Shown here piece after piece: positions 26,321 to 34,093 of a DNA stretch of 64,000 nucleotides. Within the stretch, counting starts at the first letter, position 1, and every line of letters starts with the position of its first letter. A program made the translations under genes and the position numbers. Location of the stretch: positions 1 through 64,000 of the forward strand of contig JAQCEJ010000002.1 in NCBI GenBank assembly GCA_027618475.1, written 5' to 3'. The notes below the pieces were generated by a model, which saw only the letters and a list, made by a program, of their open reading frames with translations, had not been told where the DNA came from and ran no database searches. This stretch comes from Planctomycetota bacterium. GTDB taxonomy: Bacteria > Planctomycetota > Planctomycetia > Planctomycetales > Planctomycetaceae.

Positions 26321-26821
26321 TTATTCCGAATCATTTATTTTGATTTTGACGTCAATGTGGCTCTTGTTCGGTACGCCGCGAACTTTCAATAATCCCGACA
26401 TCAGTACGATGATCACTGTCATCGCTACCAACACAGCGAGCCAGCGTTTGCGGTTCTGGCGGAGAGGTTCAAACGCGGCGGAACGGCCCACGAGGCCCGA
26501 AGCGATCATGAAAACGACCAACGCGAGAATGATTTTTGTCCCCATTACGCCGTGATACAGTCCGTCTCCCCCATGAGACGGGCGCATCACCACGAGGTAA
26601 TTGTAAAAACCGGTAAGCAGCAATAATCCAATGCCGGCATGAACAAACTTTTTCCACCGGCTGAGCAATTGTTCTCGCAATGCGTTGTGTTCTCCCTCGG
26701 ACAACACCGTCGCTGACGGCATGAGTACGAATCGCATGAAAATCGTCCCTCCCACCAGCACGATCGCGGTCAGTACGTGTAACCAGCGGGAGATTAGAGG
26801 TAACAGCAGATCAGCGTCCAT
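26321..26821 (-). CDS. CopD-like four-TM membrane protein
   Basis: A 166-residue integral membrane protein with four hydrophobic segments (about 10-35, 55-75, 88-110 and 125-147). The first contains WLHVLTAIVLVGGTIFMRF, typical of the CopD/DUF2269-like group, whose members have histidines in the first helix that may bind copper or heme. GTKIILALVVFMIASGL lies in the third helix. It stands alone: the plus-strand SDR gene ends convergent to it, and a zinc-ribbon protein gene lies divergent on the other side. A role in copper or heme handling is only suggested by the family. Confidence 0.7.
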   Translation of the reverse strand: MDADLLLPLISRWLHVLTAIVLVGGTIFMRFVLMPSATVLSEGEHNALREQLLSRWKKFVHAGIGLLLLTGFYNYLVVMRPSHGGDGLYHGVMGTKIILALVVFMIASGLVGRSAAFEPLRQNRKRWLAVLVAMTVIIVLMSGLLKVRGVPNKSHIDVKIKINDSE

Positions 26822-26987
26822 GTGTTCGATGCCTTATTCTTATGTGCTCACCTGAAGCGTAACGGAGATCGATTTCTTTCGGGGAAGCTACGCGATTTCC
26901 CGTGTGACCGCACAGCATAACGGACCAGCGCACAGTGTTCCATGCAAATCGTGAGAGGATTTCAAAACTCTCTTGGCAAAATGAGGT

Positions 26988-28925
26988 ATGACAGCATACG
27001 ATATGGAAATGCAAAGCATTGAAATCGCCTGCCCCAAATGTGGAAGTATGCTCAAACTCAAAGATCGGCATCTGCTCGGTCGCAAAGGAAAATGCGCCCG
27101 ATGCAGTCACATGTTTATCATGAAAGAGCCTGATCCGGTCGTATTGGATGCGGCGAACGAAACGGCGGTCTTTGTGTCGCAGTTGTCCGAACCGGCGAAA
27201 TCGCCGGTTATTGGGGGTACTTCCAGTGGGAGAGAAATTGCTCCGCCGATTCCTCCTCTGGGGGGGACCGAACCGGGCCTCAATCTCATCAACGAATCCG
27301 CCTCGCCGGGAATGGTTGCCTTTCAGGAGATTCGACAGCGGAACAAGAAGTCTTCTCGAGTAGCCTGGGGCGCGACGATCGGTACGGGTTTGCTGCTGGC
27401 GCTATCAGTATGGTGGTTTGCGCCGCAGATTCAGCAGGCAATCGAAAGGCCCGCAACGAACAATGAGAACGCAGCCGGAGAAACGACACGTGTAATCGTC
27501 GAAAAAACCGACAATCTGCTTCGGAAGGAAGAACTCGAAAAGAACTTCAAGTTTGTCAAGGCCCAAAGCCCGACCGCCGGCGAACCAGTCGATATGCATT
27601 TTATTCCGGCGGGTTCTCGGATTATCTTCCATCTGCGGCCAGCCGCTCTTTGGGAAGACGGAGGGCTTGCCCAGGAAGTTCGCTATTGCCTCGGTCCCGT
27701 CACAGAATGGGCCGAAACCAAGATTAAAGAAATCTCACTTCGCGAACCGGCGGAGATCGAAGAACTCCTCGTTTGTCTTGCGTTGGGGAGTCCGAGTACA
27801 CCACCAGAAATCTCGGCTGTGGTTCAACTGAAACAGGAAATGAAACGATCGGAATTCATTACAGCTGTTCAGGGGCGGCCGGATGATCAATTCGGATATC
27901 CGGTCTACATAGCTGGTGATCGCGCCTTTATGATCGCCGATGAATCACTGAAAACATACACGACGTGCCCTGCCCATTTGGCTCAGGAGATGGTACATGC
28001 ACGTGGTCGGTTGCAGCCGACCGATCCTGCGATTGAAGAAATTATGTCCCACACCGATCGCGACCGTCATTTTACGCTCGTCTTGACGCCGATCGACCTA
28101 TTGTTGACCGGACATCAGGAAACCCTGTTGCCGGAACTCGCACGCCCCTTGTTCACGAACATGATCAACTGGCTGGGAGACGATGTCGAAGCGGTCGTCT
28201 GGAGTGCGCACCTTGACGAGGAGTTTCGCTCCGACATCATTATCCGCAGCGATGCAAAAATGTCGGTGATGCGCTCGCAGCGCCAATTTCAGAATCGGCT
28301 TGATGAGCTGCCGAAATACGTACTCTCACTTGTGCAGCAAATGAATCCGACGAAAGTTGGTGTGCGGAAAATCATCGGTCGTTTCCCTGCGATGCTTAAG
28401 GCGTTGCAAATGGCAACACTCATCAGCATCGACGAGCGACACGTGCTGCTATCGGCTCAACTCCCCGAACGGTCGGCCCCCAACCTGGCGCTCGGTACGC
28501 TTCTGACCTGGGATGAATCCACGCGAACTAGTTTCTCGGCCGATGGTGGGGGAAAACCGACCACGCTCGCTGCTGCGGACAGGAATAAGACTCAGCAAAC
28601 GAAGATCGTTGACCGCCTGAAAAAGAAGATCGATGTCGACTTCCGAAGAACTCCATTACAAGAAGCCTTTGCCTACATTGCTGACGAAACGTCGGTGACA
28701 ATCGACATCGATGGCGATGTCGGATTACGAGGCGCTGGATATACCAAAGTGATGCCGCAGACGTATAAGATGGATCAGTCATCGGCTCTGGAAGTCATCG
28801 AAGCGATTTTCAAGCCTTATCCCAAGATGTGTCTGATTATCGATGAGAAGAAAAATATTGCGACGATAACAACATATCAGGCGGCCGAAGACCAGAAGCT
28901 AACGCCTTTCGTCTTTGAAAAATAG
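26988..28925 (+). CDS. Zinc-ribbon, single-TM protein with STN-like C-terminal domain
   Basis: A 645-residue protein. The N-terminus (residues 10-45) is a zinc ribbon of the MJ0042 kind: CPKCGSM and CARCSHMF. A proline-rich linker precedes one membrane segment (about 126-146, ATIGTGLLLALSVWWFAP). The exterior part is long and of unknown fold. The last 90 residues look like a secretin/TonB short N-terminal (STN) domain: VDFRRTPLQEAFAYIADETS, then SALEVIEAIFKPY and CLIIDEKKNIATIT. The ribbon would lie in the cytoplasm and the rest outside. A similar but shorter protein is encoded 170 bases downstream. ATGs at 27003 and 27009 are alternative starts. The role is unknown. Confidence 0.75.
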   Translation: MTAYDMEMQSIEIACPKCGSMLKLKDRHLLGRKGKCARCSHMFIMKEPDPVVLDAANETAVFVSQLSEPAKSPVIGGTSSGREIAPPIPPLGGTEPGLNLINESASPGMVAFQEIRQRNKKSSRVAWGATIGTGLLLALSVWWFAPQIQQAIERPATNNENAAGETTRVIVEKTDNLLRKEELEKNFKFVKAQSPTAGEPVDMHFIPAGSRIIFHLRPAALWEDGGLAQEVRYCLGPVTEWAETKIKEISLREPAEIEELLVCLALGSPSTPPEISAVVQLKQEMKRSEFITAVQGRPDDQFGYPVYIAGDRAFMIADESLKTYTTCPAHLAQEMVHARGRLQPTDPAIEEIMSHTDRDRHFTLVLTPIDLLLTGHQETLLPELARPLFTNMINWLGDDVEAVVWSAHLDEEFRSDIIIRSDAKMSVMRSQRQFQNRLDELPKYVLSLVQQMNPTKVGVRKIIGRFPAMLKALQMATLISIDERHVLLSAQLPERSAPNLALGTLLTWDESTRTSFSADGGGKPTTLAAADRNKTQQTKIVDRLKKKIDVDFRRTPLQEAFAYIADETSVTIDIDGDVGLRGAGYTKVMPQTYKMDQSSALEVIEAIFKPYPKMCLIIDEKKNIATITTYQAAEDQKLTPFVFEK

Positions 28926-28957
28926 GCTGCAACATGTCGATTGATTATCCCGTAGTA

Positions 28958-28990
28958 GTGCGTTTCCATTTTTGAAATGCGCACGTTTTG
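28958..28990 (+). terminator. Stem-loop with T-run after the zinc-ribbon/STN gene
   Basis: GTGCG-TTTC pairs with GAAA-GCGCAC across a CATTTTT loop, with a small bulge, and GTTTTGAT follows. It lies about 30 bases after the stop and looks like a moderate intrinsic terminator. Confidence 0.45.
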
Positions 28991-29095
28991 ATGAGGACCG
29001 GCTGCATAACCCAGTTGGCGACAGAATGAACGACGGAAAATTCCAACAAAATTCGCAGTTTATGTGGTTGTGAAACTGCTATTAGGGATGCCGAC

Positions 29096-30109
29096 GTGAC
29101 GGAGCAAAATCGATGGCTGTGTCCGCATTGCCAAATACCGCTCCGATTCCGTGAATTTATGCCGGGGGAGCAGATTTTTCCCTGCCCCGATTGCGAACAG
29201 CCGATTCAGATTTTGATATCAGGTCGTAGAATTACTTCGATTCGAGCTGTTGCCGACGAAAATTCGTCGACCGTTAACGCCCCGTCGGGGCAATGGTTGC
29301 GAGCAGGTTGGCCTGGATTGGTTTTTTCGTGTGCGATGAATTCTCCCCGTGCAATCAGTTTGTTCATCACGATCGCAATTAGTCCAGTCATCGTGGGTGT
29401 GTGGATGGCAAATCGTCCGCTGCCGGTTCCGTCATCCATCGATGGGCCGCAGGAAGATGCACTGCACGCGACCGATGAAGTCCCTGCGAATGAAATGACG
29501 GTCGATGACTTGACCGCTCACATTCAGGACGTGCCCGTTGAGACGAAATCCTCTGCAAATGACGATGTACCGCTCGCGGATACCAATCTAACTGAAGGTT
29601 CTAGCGTTGAAGACGTTCCGGAGGCTGAACCTGTTGACGTTCCGTCGGGGTCGAAGGGCATAGACTCAGTCGATACATTAAAAACCGACGTTGTCGCTGC
29701 CAGTCGTTTGTTCGACAGTACAGTCGAAATGCCGGCAACTGATCCCGTTGCGTCGAGTGTGGAACACTCAGAACTTTCAAAACCGATCCCGGTGGATGAC
29801 GCACCCGGCGACAATCCAGTACCGGATGTCGACGTGGCAACGGCAATGCAGACCAAGGTCGCCCGGTGGGAGCAGGCGCGTTCGATTCCGCTTATTGAAA
29901 TTCTCGATCAGTTCGAAGAAATGGTAGGAGGGAAAATTGTACTCGATGAGTTCGATTCTCCCGAAATGCAACAACGATTATCGCAACCGGTTTCGTTCGC
30001 ATACCGACAGAAGACGTTTACAGAGATACTGACCGGTCTACTCGACGATGCCGGACTTCGATTTGAAATTCACGAGAACAAGATTCGCATCTCACCGACA
30101 AAGCCGTGA
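29096..30109 (+). CDS. Zinc-ribbon, TM, acidic linker and STN-like domain protein
   Basis: A 337-residue protein with a GTG start at 29096. It has a double-CxxC zinc ribbon (CPHCQI and CPDCEQ, residues 9-40), a membrane segment around 87-107 (ISLFITIAISPVIVGVWMA), a long acidic Pro/Ser/Thr/Asp-rich linker (115-255) and a C-terminal STN-like domain (260-337) with the hallmark RSIPLIEILDQFEEM, then FTEILTGLLDDAGLRFEIHE. It shares this architecture with the protein encoded just upstream. The long linker could span the periplasm. The role is unknown. It could be coupled to the following (2Fe-2S) gene, which starts 30 bases after its stop. Confidence 0.75.
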   Translation: MTEQNRWLCPHCQIPLRFREFMPGEQIFPCPDCEQPIQILISGRRITSIRAVADENSSTVNAPSGQWLRAGWPGLVFSCAMNSPRAISLFITIAISPVIVGVWMANRPLPVPSSIDGPQEDALHATDEVPANEMTVDDLTAHIQDVPVETKSSANDDVPLADTNLTEGSSVEDVPEAEPVDVPSGSKGIDSVDTLKTDVVAASRLFDSTVEMPATDPVASSVEHSELSKPIPVDDAPGDNPVPDVDVATAMQTKVARWEQARSIPLIEILDQFEEMVGGKIVLDEFDSPEMQQRLSQPVSFAYRQKTFTEILTGLLDDAGLRFEIHENKIRISPTKP

Positions 30110-30139
30110 TGAAACGACGCCTGAAAGAGTAAACCAGCC

Positions 30140-30427
30140 GTGCAGCTCGACGACAAAGTCTGTTACTGTTTTCATATCTCGAAGCGGAAGATTGTCAATC
30201 ATCTGCGCATCTACCAGCCCAAACGGGTCAGCCAATTGAGCGAATGCGGCGGTGCTGGGACCGGTTGCGGCTGGTGTATTCCGTTTTTGAAGAGATACTA
30301 CGAGCAATGGCAGCAGGGTGATATTGTCGCCGCCGATGATATCTCTCCCGATCAATACGCCAAAGACCGGGGACATTACATCAAAGCCGGAAAAGGGACT
30401 CCTCCACCTGGTGCAACGCCATCATAA
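30140..30427 (+). CDS. BFD-like (2Fe-2S)-binding protein
   Basis: A 95-residue protein with GTG start. The BFD motif appears as VCYCFHISKRKI at the start and GAGTGCGWCIPFLKR near residue 40, giving four cysteines for a [2Fe-2S] cluster. The helical pair fits the bacterioferritin-associated ferredoxin fold. BFD proteins release iron from bacterioferritin or deliver electrons. No bacterioferritin gene is near, and the C-terminal 40 residues are extra. It lies 30 bases after the STN protein. Confidence 0.8.
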   Translation: MQLDDKVCYCFHISKRKIVNHLRIYQPKRVSQLSECGGAGTGCGWCIPFLKRYYEQWQQGDIVAADDISPDQYAKDRGHYIKAGKGTPPPGATPS

Positions 30428-30493
30428 TCAATAAATCCATTTCGCATCCGACGTCGTTGGTTGGCATTCTATCGTGAATAGCGATTCGGCCAA

Positions 30494-30898
30494 TCATTGT
30501 GAATTGATCTGAATTCGGCGAGGTTCGGGCTTCGGGGCACGCGGGAGCACGACTTCAAGCACCCCGTGATTGAATTTCGCCGATATCCGTTCGTGGTCGA
30601 CTTCATCGCTGAGGATAAACGACCGCAAAAAATCGCCGACGCCGTATTCCTGATGTAGAACTTTGACTCCTTCGGGTACGTAGGGAGCGACGTGTCCGAA
30701 GAGTGTGAGTTTGTTATCCTGCACCTGCAATTCGACGGTCTCTGCCGTTACGCCGGGGAGATCGGCGCGAAGCACAAGACCTTCGTCCGTCTCAAATATG
30801 TCGATCGGCGGCGTGAAGACGTAACGTGGTTCAGTCGTCTCTTTCGCGACGTCTTCTTCAGGTTTATCCGGTCGTTGTTCGATCATATCCTGAGACAT
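30494..30898 (-). CDS. Hsp20/alpha-crystallin small heat-shock protein
   Basis: A 134-residue chaperone that binds unfolding proteins without ATP. The alpha-crystallin domain spans about 30-125: [19 protein letters not shown] at its start, the ...[10 protein letters not shown] strand at the end (G-V-L motif), and a short C-terminal tail. GGAGAGC lies eight bases before ATG. It follows another Hsp20 gene (24 bases between) on the same strand, and both are likely cotranscribed from the upstream control region. The two proteins are clearly different, not recent copies. Confidence 0.93.
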   Translation of the reverse strand: MSQDMIEQRPDKPEEDVAKETTEPRYVFTPPIDIFETDEGLVLRADLPGVTAETVELQVQDNKLTLFGHVAPYVPEGVKVLHQEYGVGDFLRSFILSDEVDHERISAKFNHGVLEVVLPRAPKPEPRRIQINSQ

Positions 30899-30922
30899 AA
30901 TTTGCTCTCCGAACCGGTCGGA

Positions 30923-31465
30923 TCATTCGATGGGAATAGACTTTGTCGTTGAATGACGAATCGTCGGTTGATTGTTAGAAGTAGCGACCGGCGACGCTCC
31001 TCGTTCAGCCTGGACGGACGAGGAATCTCCGTCGGCAACTTGAATCTGACGAGGTATCACAGCCTCTGCCTTTGGCAAGTGAATCTTCAAAATTCCAAGA
31101 TTGAGTTCGGCAGAGAGTTTCTCTTCCTGTACCCTTTCTGGAAGAGTGATCGCCCGCTGCCATACACCGCGAACTCGCTCCTGTCGGCGGTAACGTTCTT
31201 CCGGAATGGCACTGGTATCGTGAGATTTGCCTTTAAGTGTCAGGACTCCGCCAGCGATGGTGAGTTCGAGATCTTCGACTCGGATGCCGGGTAGTTCGGC
31301 GGTAAGAAGATATTCCTCTTCGAGTTCGAAGAGGTTTAGCGAGGGAAATTGTCGTCCAAAGCGAAACCCTTGAAATGTCAGGTTGACGCTTTGAAGTAAG
31401 CGATCAACTTCCCTTTCGAGATCTCGAAACGCATCCCATGAATGGCCCCAACGAAAAACGGGCAC
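30923..31465 (-). CDS. Hsp20/alpha-crystallin small heat-shock protein, upstream paralog
   Basis: A 180-residue Hsp20. It starts with GTG preceded by GGGAGGAATTGCA, a strong ribosome binding site. The N-terminal arm (1-45) is basic and aromatic. The alpha-crystallin domain (46-140) shows LNLFELEEEYLLTAELPGI, GGVLTLKGK and NLGILKIHLP (the conserved G-I-L). A Ser/Thr-rich tail ends the protein. Class-A-type small heat-shock proteins in other planctomycetes look similar. The upstream control region holds three GCCA-N3-TGGC related sites, which may regulate it. Confidence 0.93.
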   Translation of the reverse strand: MPVFRWGHSWDAFRDLEREVDRLLQSVNLTFQGFRFGRQFPSLNLFELEEEYLLTAELPGIRVEDLELTIAGGVLTLKGKSHDTSAIPEERYRRQERVRGVWQRAITLPERVQEEKLSAELNLGILKIHLPKAEAVIPRQIQVADGDSSSVQAERGASPVATSNNQPTIRHSTTKSIPIE

Positions 31466-31881
31466 TGCAATTCCTCCCAGTTATTTTCGTCTGAAATTTA
31501 GCCTGACAACCTTGGGAAATATCGATTAAGACTTCTAAAATGATGCAAAGTCTATTCCCAACGGAAATTTTATCTGATGAACTTAGGTGAAATGAGTTGG
31601 CCTTCCGTAACATGTTCTGTTGTCATTGGTTAAGATGATTTTCTGTTGGCTGTCTTGCCAAAATGGCGTTCGCGTAGCATTTGTCAATCTGGCAGATCGA
31701 CTCGTCGAGTTCATCATAAGTCAGTCCGGCTTGTCAAATTGGCAGTTACGGGTTTTCACTTTTCCACAAGTGCATTATACACTGAACCACGTATTCTCTG
31801 CTGTTCGGACCGGTGATATCTACTTCTGTAAGTTGCTGGAATTGGGCTGTGATTTCACACGGCCTCTCTGAAGGAGTTGAA
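31466..31881. other. Divergent hsp20/coaD control region
   Basis: A 416-bp gene-free spacer between the hsp20 pair (minus) and coaD (plus). It contains three related imperfect palindromes with an inner GCCA-N3-TGGC core (31655-31745), described separately. Confidence 0.7.
31655..31745. promoter_or_regulatory. Three related sites TTGYCAAAWTGGCAG
   Basis: The sites are TTGCCAAAATGGCGT (31655-31669), TTGTCAATCTGGCAG (31681-31695) and TTGTCAAATTGGCAG (31731-31745), all on the same strand. Each is a half-symmetrical GCCA/GTCA-N3-TGGC. The start-to-start distances are 26 and 50 bases. The nearest gene starts are hsp20 (190 bases left of the first) and coaD (137 right of the last). They look like binding sites of one dimeric regulator, probably of the heat-shock gene. 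Confidence 0.65.
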
Positions 31882-32400
31882 ATGTCAGGGCAACTGGATT
31901 CTCGTCATGCGGTTTACGTCGGGAGTTTCGATCCTCTCACATTAGGGCATGAGGACATCATTCGCCGCGGTGCAAAAATTTTTGAAAAGGTTACGGTCGG
32001 TATCGGAACGAATCCTGACAAAAGCCCGCTCTTTCTCCCTGACGAACGACTTGAATCGATTACAGCAATATTGAAGCCCTACCAGAACGTGTCCGTCAAA
32101 TGCTTTGACGGGTTGACAGTTAGTTTCGTCCGCGAGTGCGGCGGTCGTGTGATGCTTCGCGGCATCCGCACGTTATCCGATATCGAGGCCGAGTTCACTA
32201 TGTCGCTGACGAATCGGGCTCTCGACCCCGAGATCGAAACGGTATTTCTGATGGCGAGTGAACGATTCACCCATATATCCAGCACACTCATCAAGCAAAT
32301 CGCAAAATTGGGAAAAGATGCCGCAACCGAGCAGTTGAAAGATTTCGTTCCACAGGCGATCATCGAACCCTTATTGAAAAAATATCGTGACGGTGTCTAA
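31882..32400 (+). CDS. coaD: Pantetheine-phosphate adenylyltransferase CoaD
   Basis: A 172-residue enzyme that joins ATP and 4'-phosphopantetheine to dephospho-CoA, the penultimate CoA step. The nucleotidyl-transferase motif is SFDPLTLGH near residue 15. RGIRTLSDIEAEF (with the conserved Arg) and ISSTLIKQIAKLG complete the family pattern. Length is typical (about 160-170). AAGGAGTTGAA precedes the ATG at 31882; the frame starts further upstream, but that part is not conserved. The gene is divergent from the hsp20 pair, with the triple motif between. Confidence 0.95.
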   Translation: MSGQLDSRHAVYVGSFDPLTLGHEDIIRRGAKIFEKVTVGIGTNPDKSPLFLPDERLESITAILKPYQNVSVKCFDGLTVSFVRECGGRVMLRGIRTLSDIEAEFTMSLTNRALDPEIETVFLMASERFTHISSTLIKQIAKLGKDAATEQLKDFVPQAIIEPLLKKYRDGV

Positions 32401-32587
32401 TTTCGATTCCATGGGCATGATCCGACGCAGGGGACGTGCTGTTATTCTCGCAAGACTTCCGACGAGATGCGAATTTGATGCTGGAACTGGTTCACGGCAC
32501 GGCTGAAGATGGGGGGCACAGTCAAATGAGAGTCAACACGCCGCCATCCAAAGTTTTTTGACCCGAGTTGAATGGAAAGTACCGGTC

Positions 32588-33748
32588 ATGTTGAGCCTGA
32601 CAGGGAAACGCTACGATACCAGCGAAACCGTTCGCCTGCGCATCGAAGCAGGGCGGATTCGATTCATCGAGATCATCGATGCCCGCGGGGAAGAGCGTAA
32701 CCTACCCTATCTTGCTCCTGGTCTGTTTGACCTGCAGATCAATGGTTTTCGTGGCGTTTGGTTTGGCCAGCCGGAACTGACGTCTCAACAGGTGGTTGAT
32801 ACCGTACTTCCTCATTTTCAATTCGGCGTCACCCGGTTGTGTCCTACATTGATTACGAATTCATTTGAGAACCTGGCAAACGGATTCAGGGCACTGCGAG
32901 AGGCGTGCGAACAGAATGCCGATGTTGCCCGCATGGTTCCCGGATTTCATCTCGAAGGCCCCTACATCTCTCCTGAAGATGGACCGCGAGGAGCCCATGC
33001 CAGCAAGCACGTTCGTCCGGCCGATTGGAATGAGTTTTCTCGTTTGCAGGAGATTTCCGGCGATCGCATCCGGTTGGTCACATTGGCCCCCGAAGTCCCT
33101 GGTGCGATCGAATTCATACGGCGAGCGGTCGATGTGGGGGTGGTTATCGCTATTGGGCATACCGCTGCGACTCCGGAGCAGATACAAGCGGGAGTCGACG
33201 CTGGTGCTACGTTGAGCACTCACTTGGGAAATGGAGCGCACGGCATGATTCGTCGGCACCCGAATTATATTTGGGAACAACTCGCCGAGCCTCGCCTGAT
33301 ACCGAGCATGATTTCGGACGGCCATCATTTGCCGAAGAGTGTCGTACAGACGATCATCAAAACTAAAGGTTCCGAAAATACAATAATCACTTGCGATGCC
33401 GCCGGTCTGGCGGGATGTGCACCGGGTCGATATCAAATCGAAGGAATCGAAGTCGAAATTCTTCCTGACGGACGCATTGTGCTTGCTGGTCAGCAACAGT
33501 TACTTGCCGGTTCAGGACTGGAGACCGACCATTGCGTTTCGACCGCAATCGACATGGCGGGAATCAGTCTAAAAGAAGCGATCGATATGGCGGGTCGCAT
33601 TCCAGCACGAGCACTCAATTTCGAACCGATTTCTCTCGAACCCAACAGTCGTGCCGACATCATCGTCTTCAGAGACGGCGGGTTCGGTCGACATATCGAG
33701 TTACAGGCGACTCTATCTGAAGGCGAGCTGAAGTGGGGTGAGATATGA
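32588..33748 (+). CDS. nagA: N-acetylglucosamine-6-phosphate deacetylase-like amidohydrolase
   Basis: A 386-residue amidohydrolase that removes acetate from GlcNAc-6-phosphate, opening aminosugar use and murein recycling. Metal and substrate positions are visible: GLFDLQINGF near residue 50, HLEGPYISPE near 120, AIGHTAATP near 190, STHLGNGAH near 215 and CDAAGLAG near 268. These give the His-Glu-His-His-Asp set of the NagA family. The ATG at 32588 is preferred over a TTG at 32558. No nagB is near. The general fold is sure; the precise sugar is inferred. Confidence 0.85.
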   Translation: MLSLTGKRYDTSETVRLRIEAGRIRFIEIIDARGEERNLPYLAPGLFDLQINGFRGVWFGQPELTSQQVVDTVLPHFQFGVTRLCPTLITNSFENLANGFRALREACEQNADVARMVPGFHLEGPYISPEDGPRGAHASKHVRPADWNEFSRLQEISGDRIRLVTLAPEVPGAIEFIRRAVDVGVVIAIGHTAATPEQIQAGVDAGATLSTHLGNGAHGMIRRHPNYIWEQLAEPRLIPSMISDGHHLPKSVVQTIIKTKGSENTIITCDAAGLAGCAPGRYQIEGIEVEILPDGRIVLAGQQQLLAGSGLETDHCVSTAIDMAGISLKEAIDMAGRIPARALNFEPISLEPNSRADIIVFRDGGFGRHIELQATLSEGELKWGEI

Positions 33749-34093
33749 ATTTCACGGGACGCCCCAAAGTATTTCGTGTTTCTACGGTAAAAAGGCTTCA
33801 CGACATTAACTTTTAAAATTGAGATCGATTCGTATTTTTCGCACTTGGCATAAGCGATTTCGTCTTGCTACGATCAAAAAATACGAATCCATCGTATAGA
33901 TAAACCAGTCATAATTTTTCGTTGGAGAAGGTGCCACGAAAGTTCCAACGAGAGTTAAACCAGGGACGTTGAAGAGGTAGAAATGTTTTTCAGATCGGGG
34001 AAATGATGAATGCTAAGGCGTTGTATCGTTTGCTCGGAATGATGTCACCAATTCAATATTTATTATTAACCTACACCCATCCGGTTGAGGGCC
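33749..34093. other. Spacer with a large inverted repeat
   Basis: Gene-free spacer between the nagA-like gene and the kinase gene. It holds a 13-base inverted repeat (33827-33889) and is otherwise AT-rich. The kinase promoter must lie to its right. Confidence 0.55.
33827..33889. repeat. 13-nt perfect inverted repeat GATTCGTATTTTT/AAAAATACGAATC
   Basis: GATTCGTATTTTT (33827-33839) and AAAAATACGAATC (33877-33889) are exact reverse complements separated by 37 bases. The arms are AT-rich and the outer flanks (ATC/CATCG) do not extend the pairing. It could be a terminator of the nagA-like gene, a recombination relic, or a binding region. Confidence 0.6.

Noticed and set aside
31731-31760. Possible sigma-54 promoter (TTGGCA...) before coaD
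   Set aside because: The GG at 31741-31742 has no GC at the required distance of ten bases.
32861-33496. 211-codon minus-strand frame opposite the nagA-like gene
   Set aside because: The plus strand carries all metal-binding motifs of NagA; the antisense frame has none.
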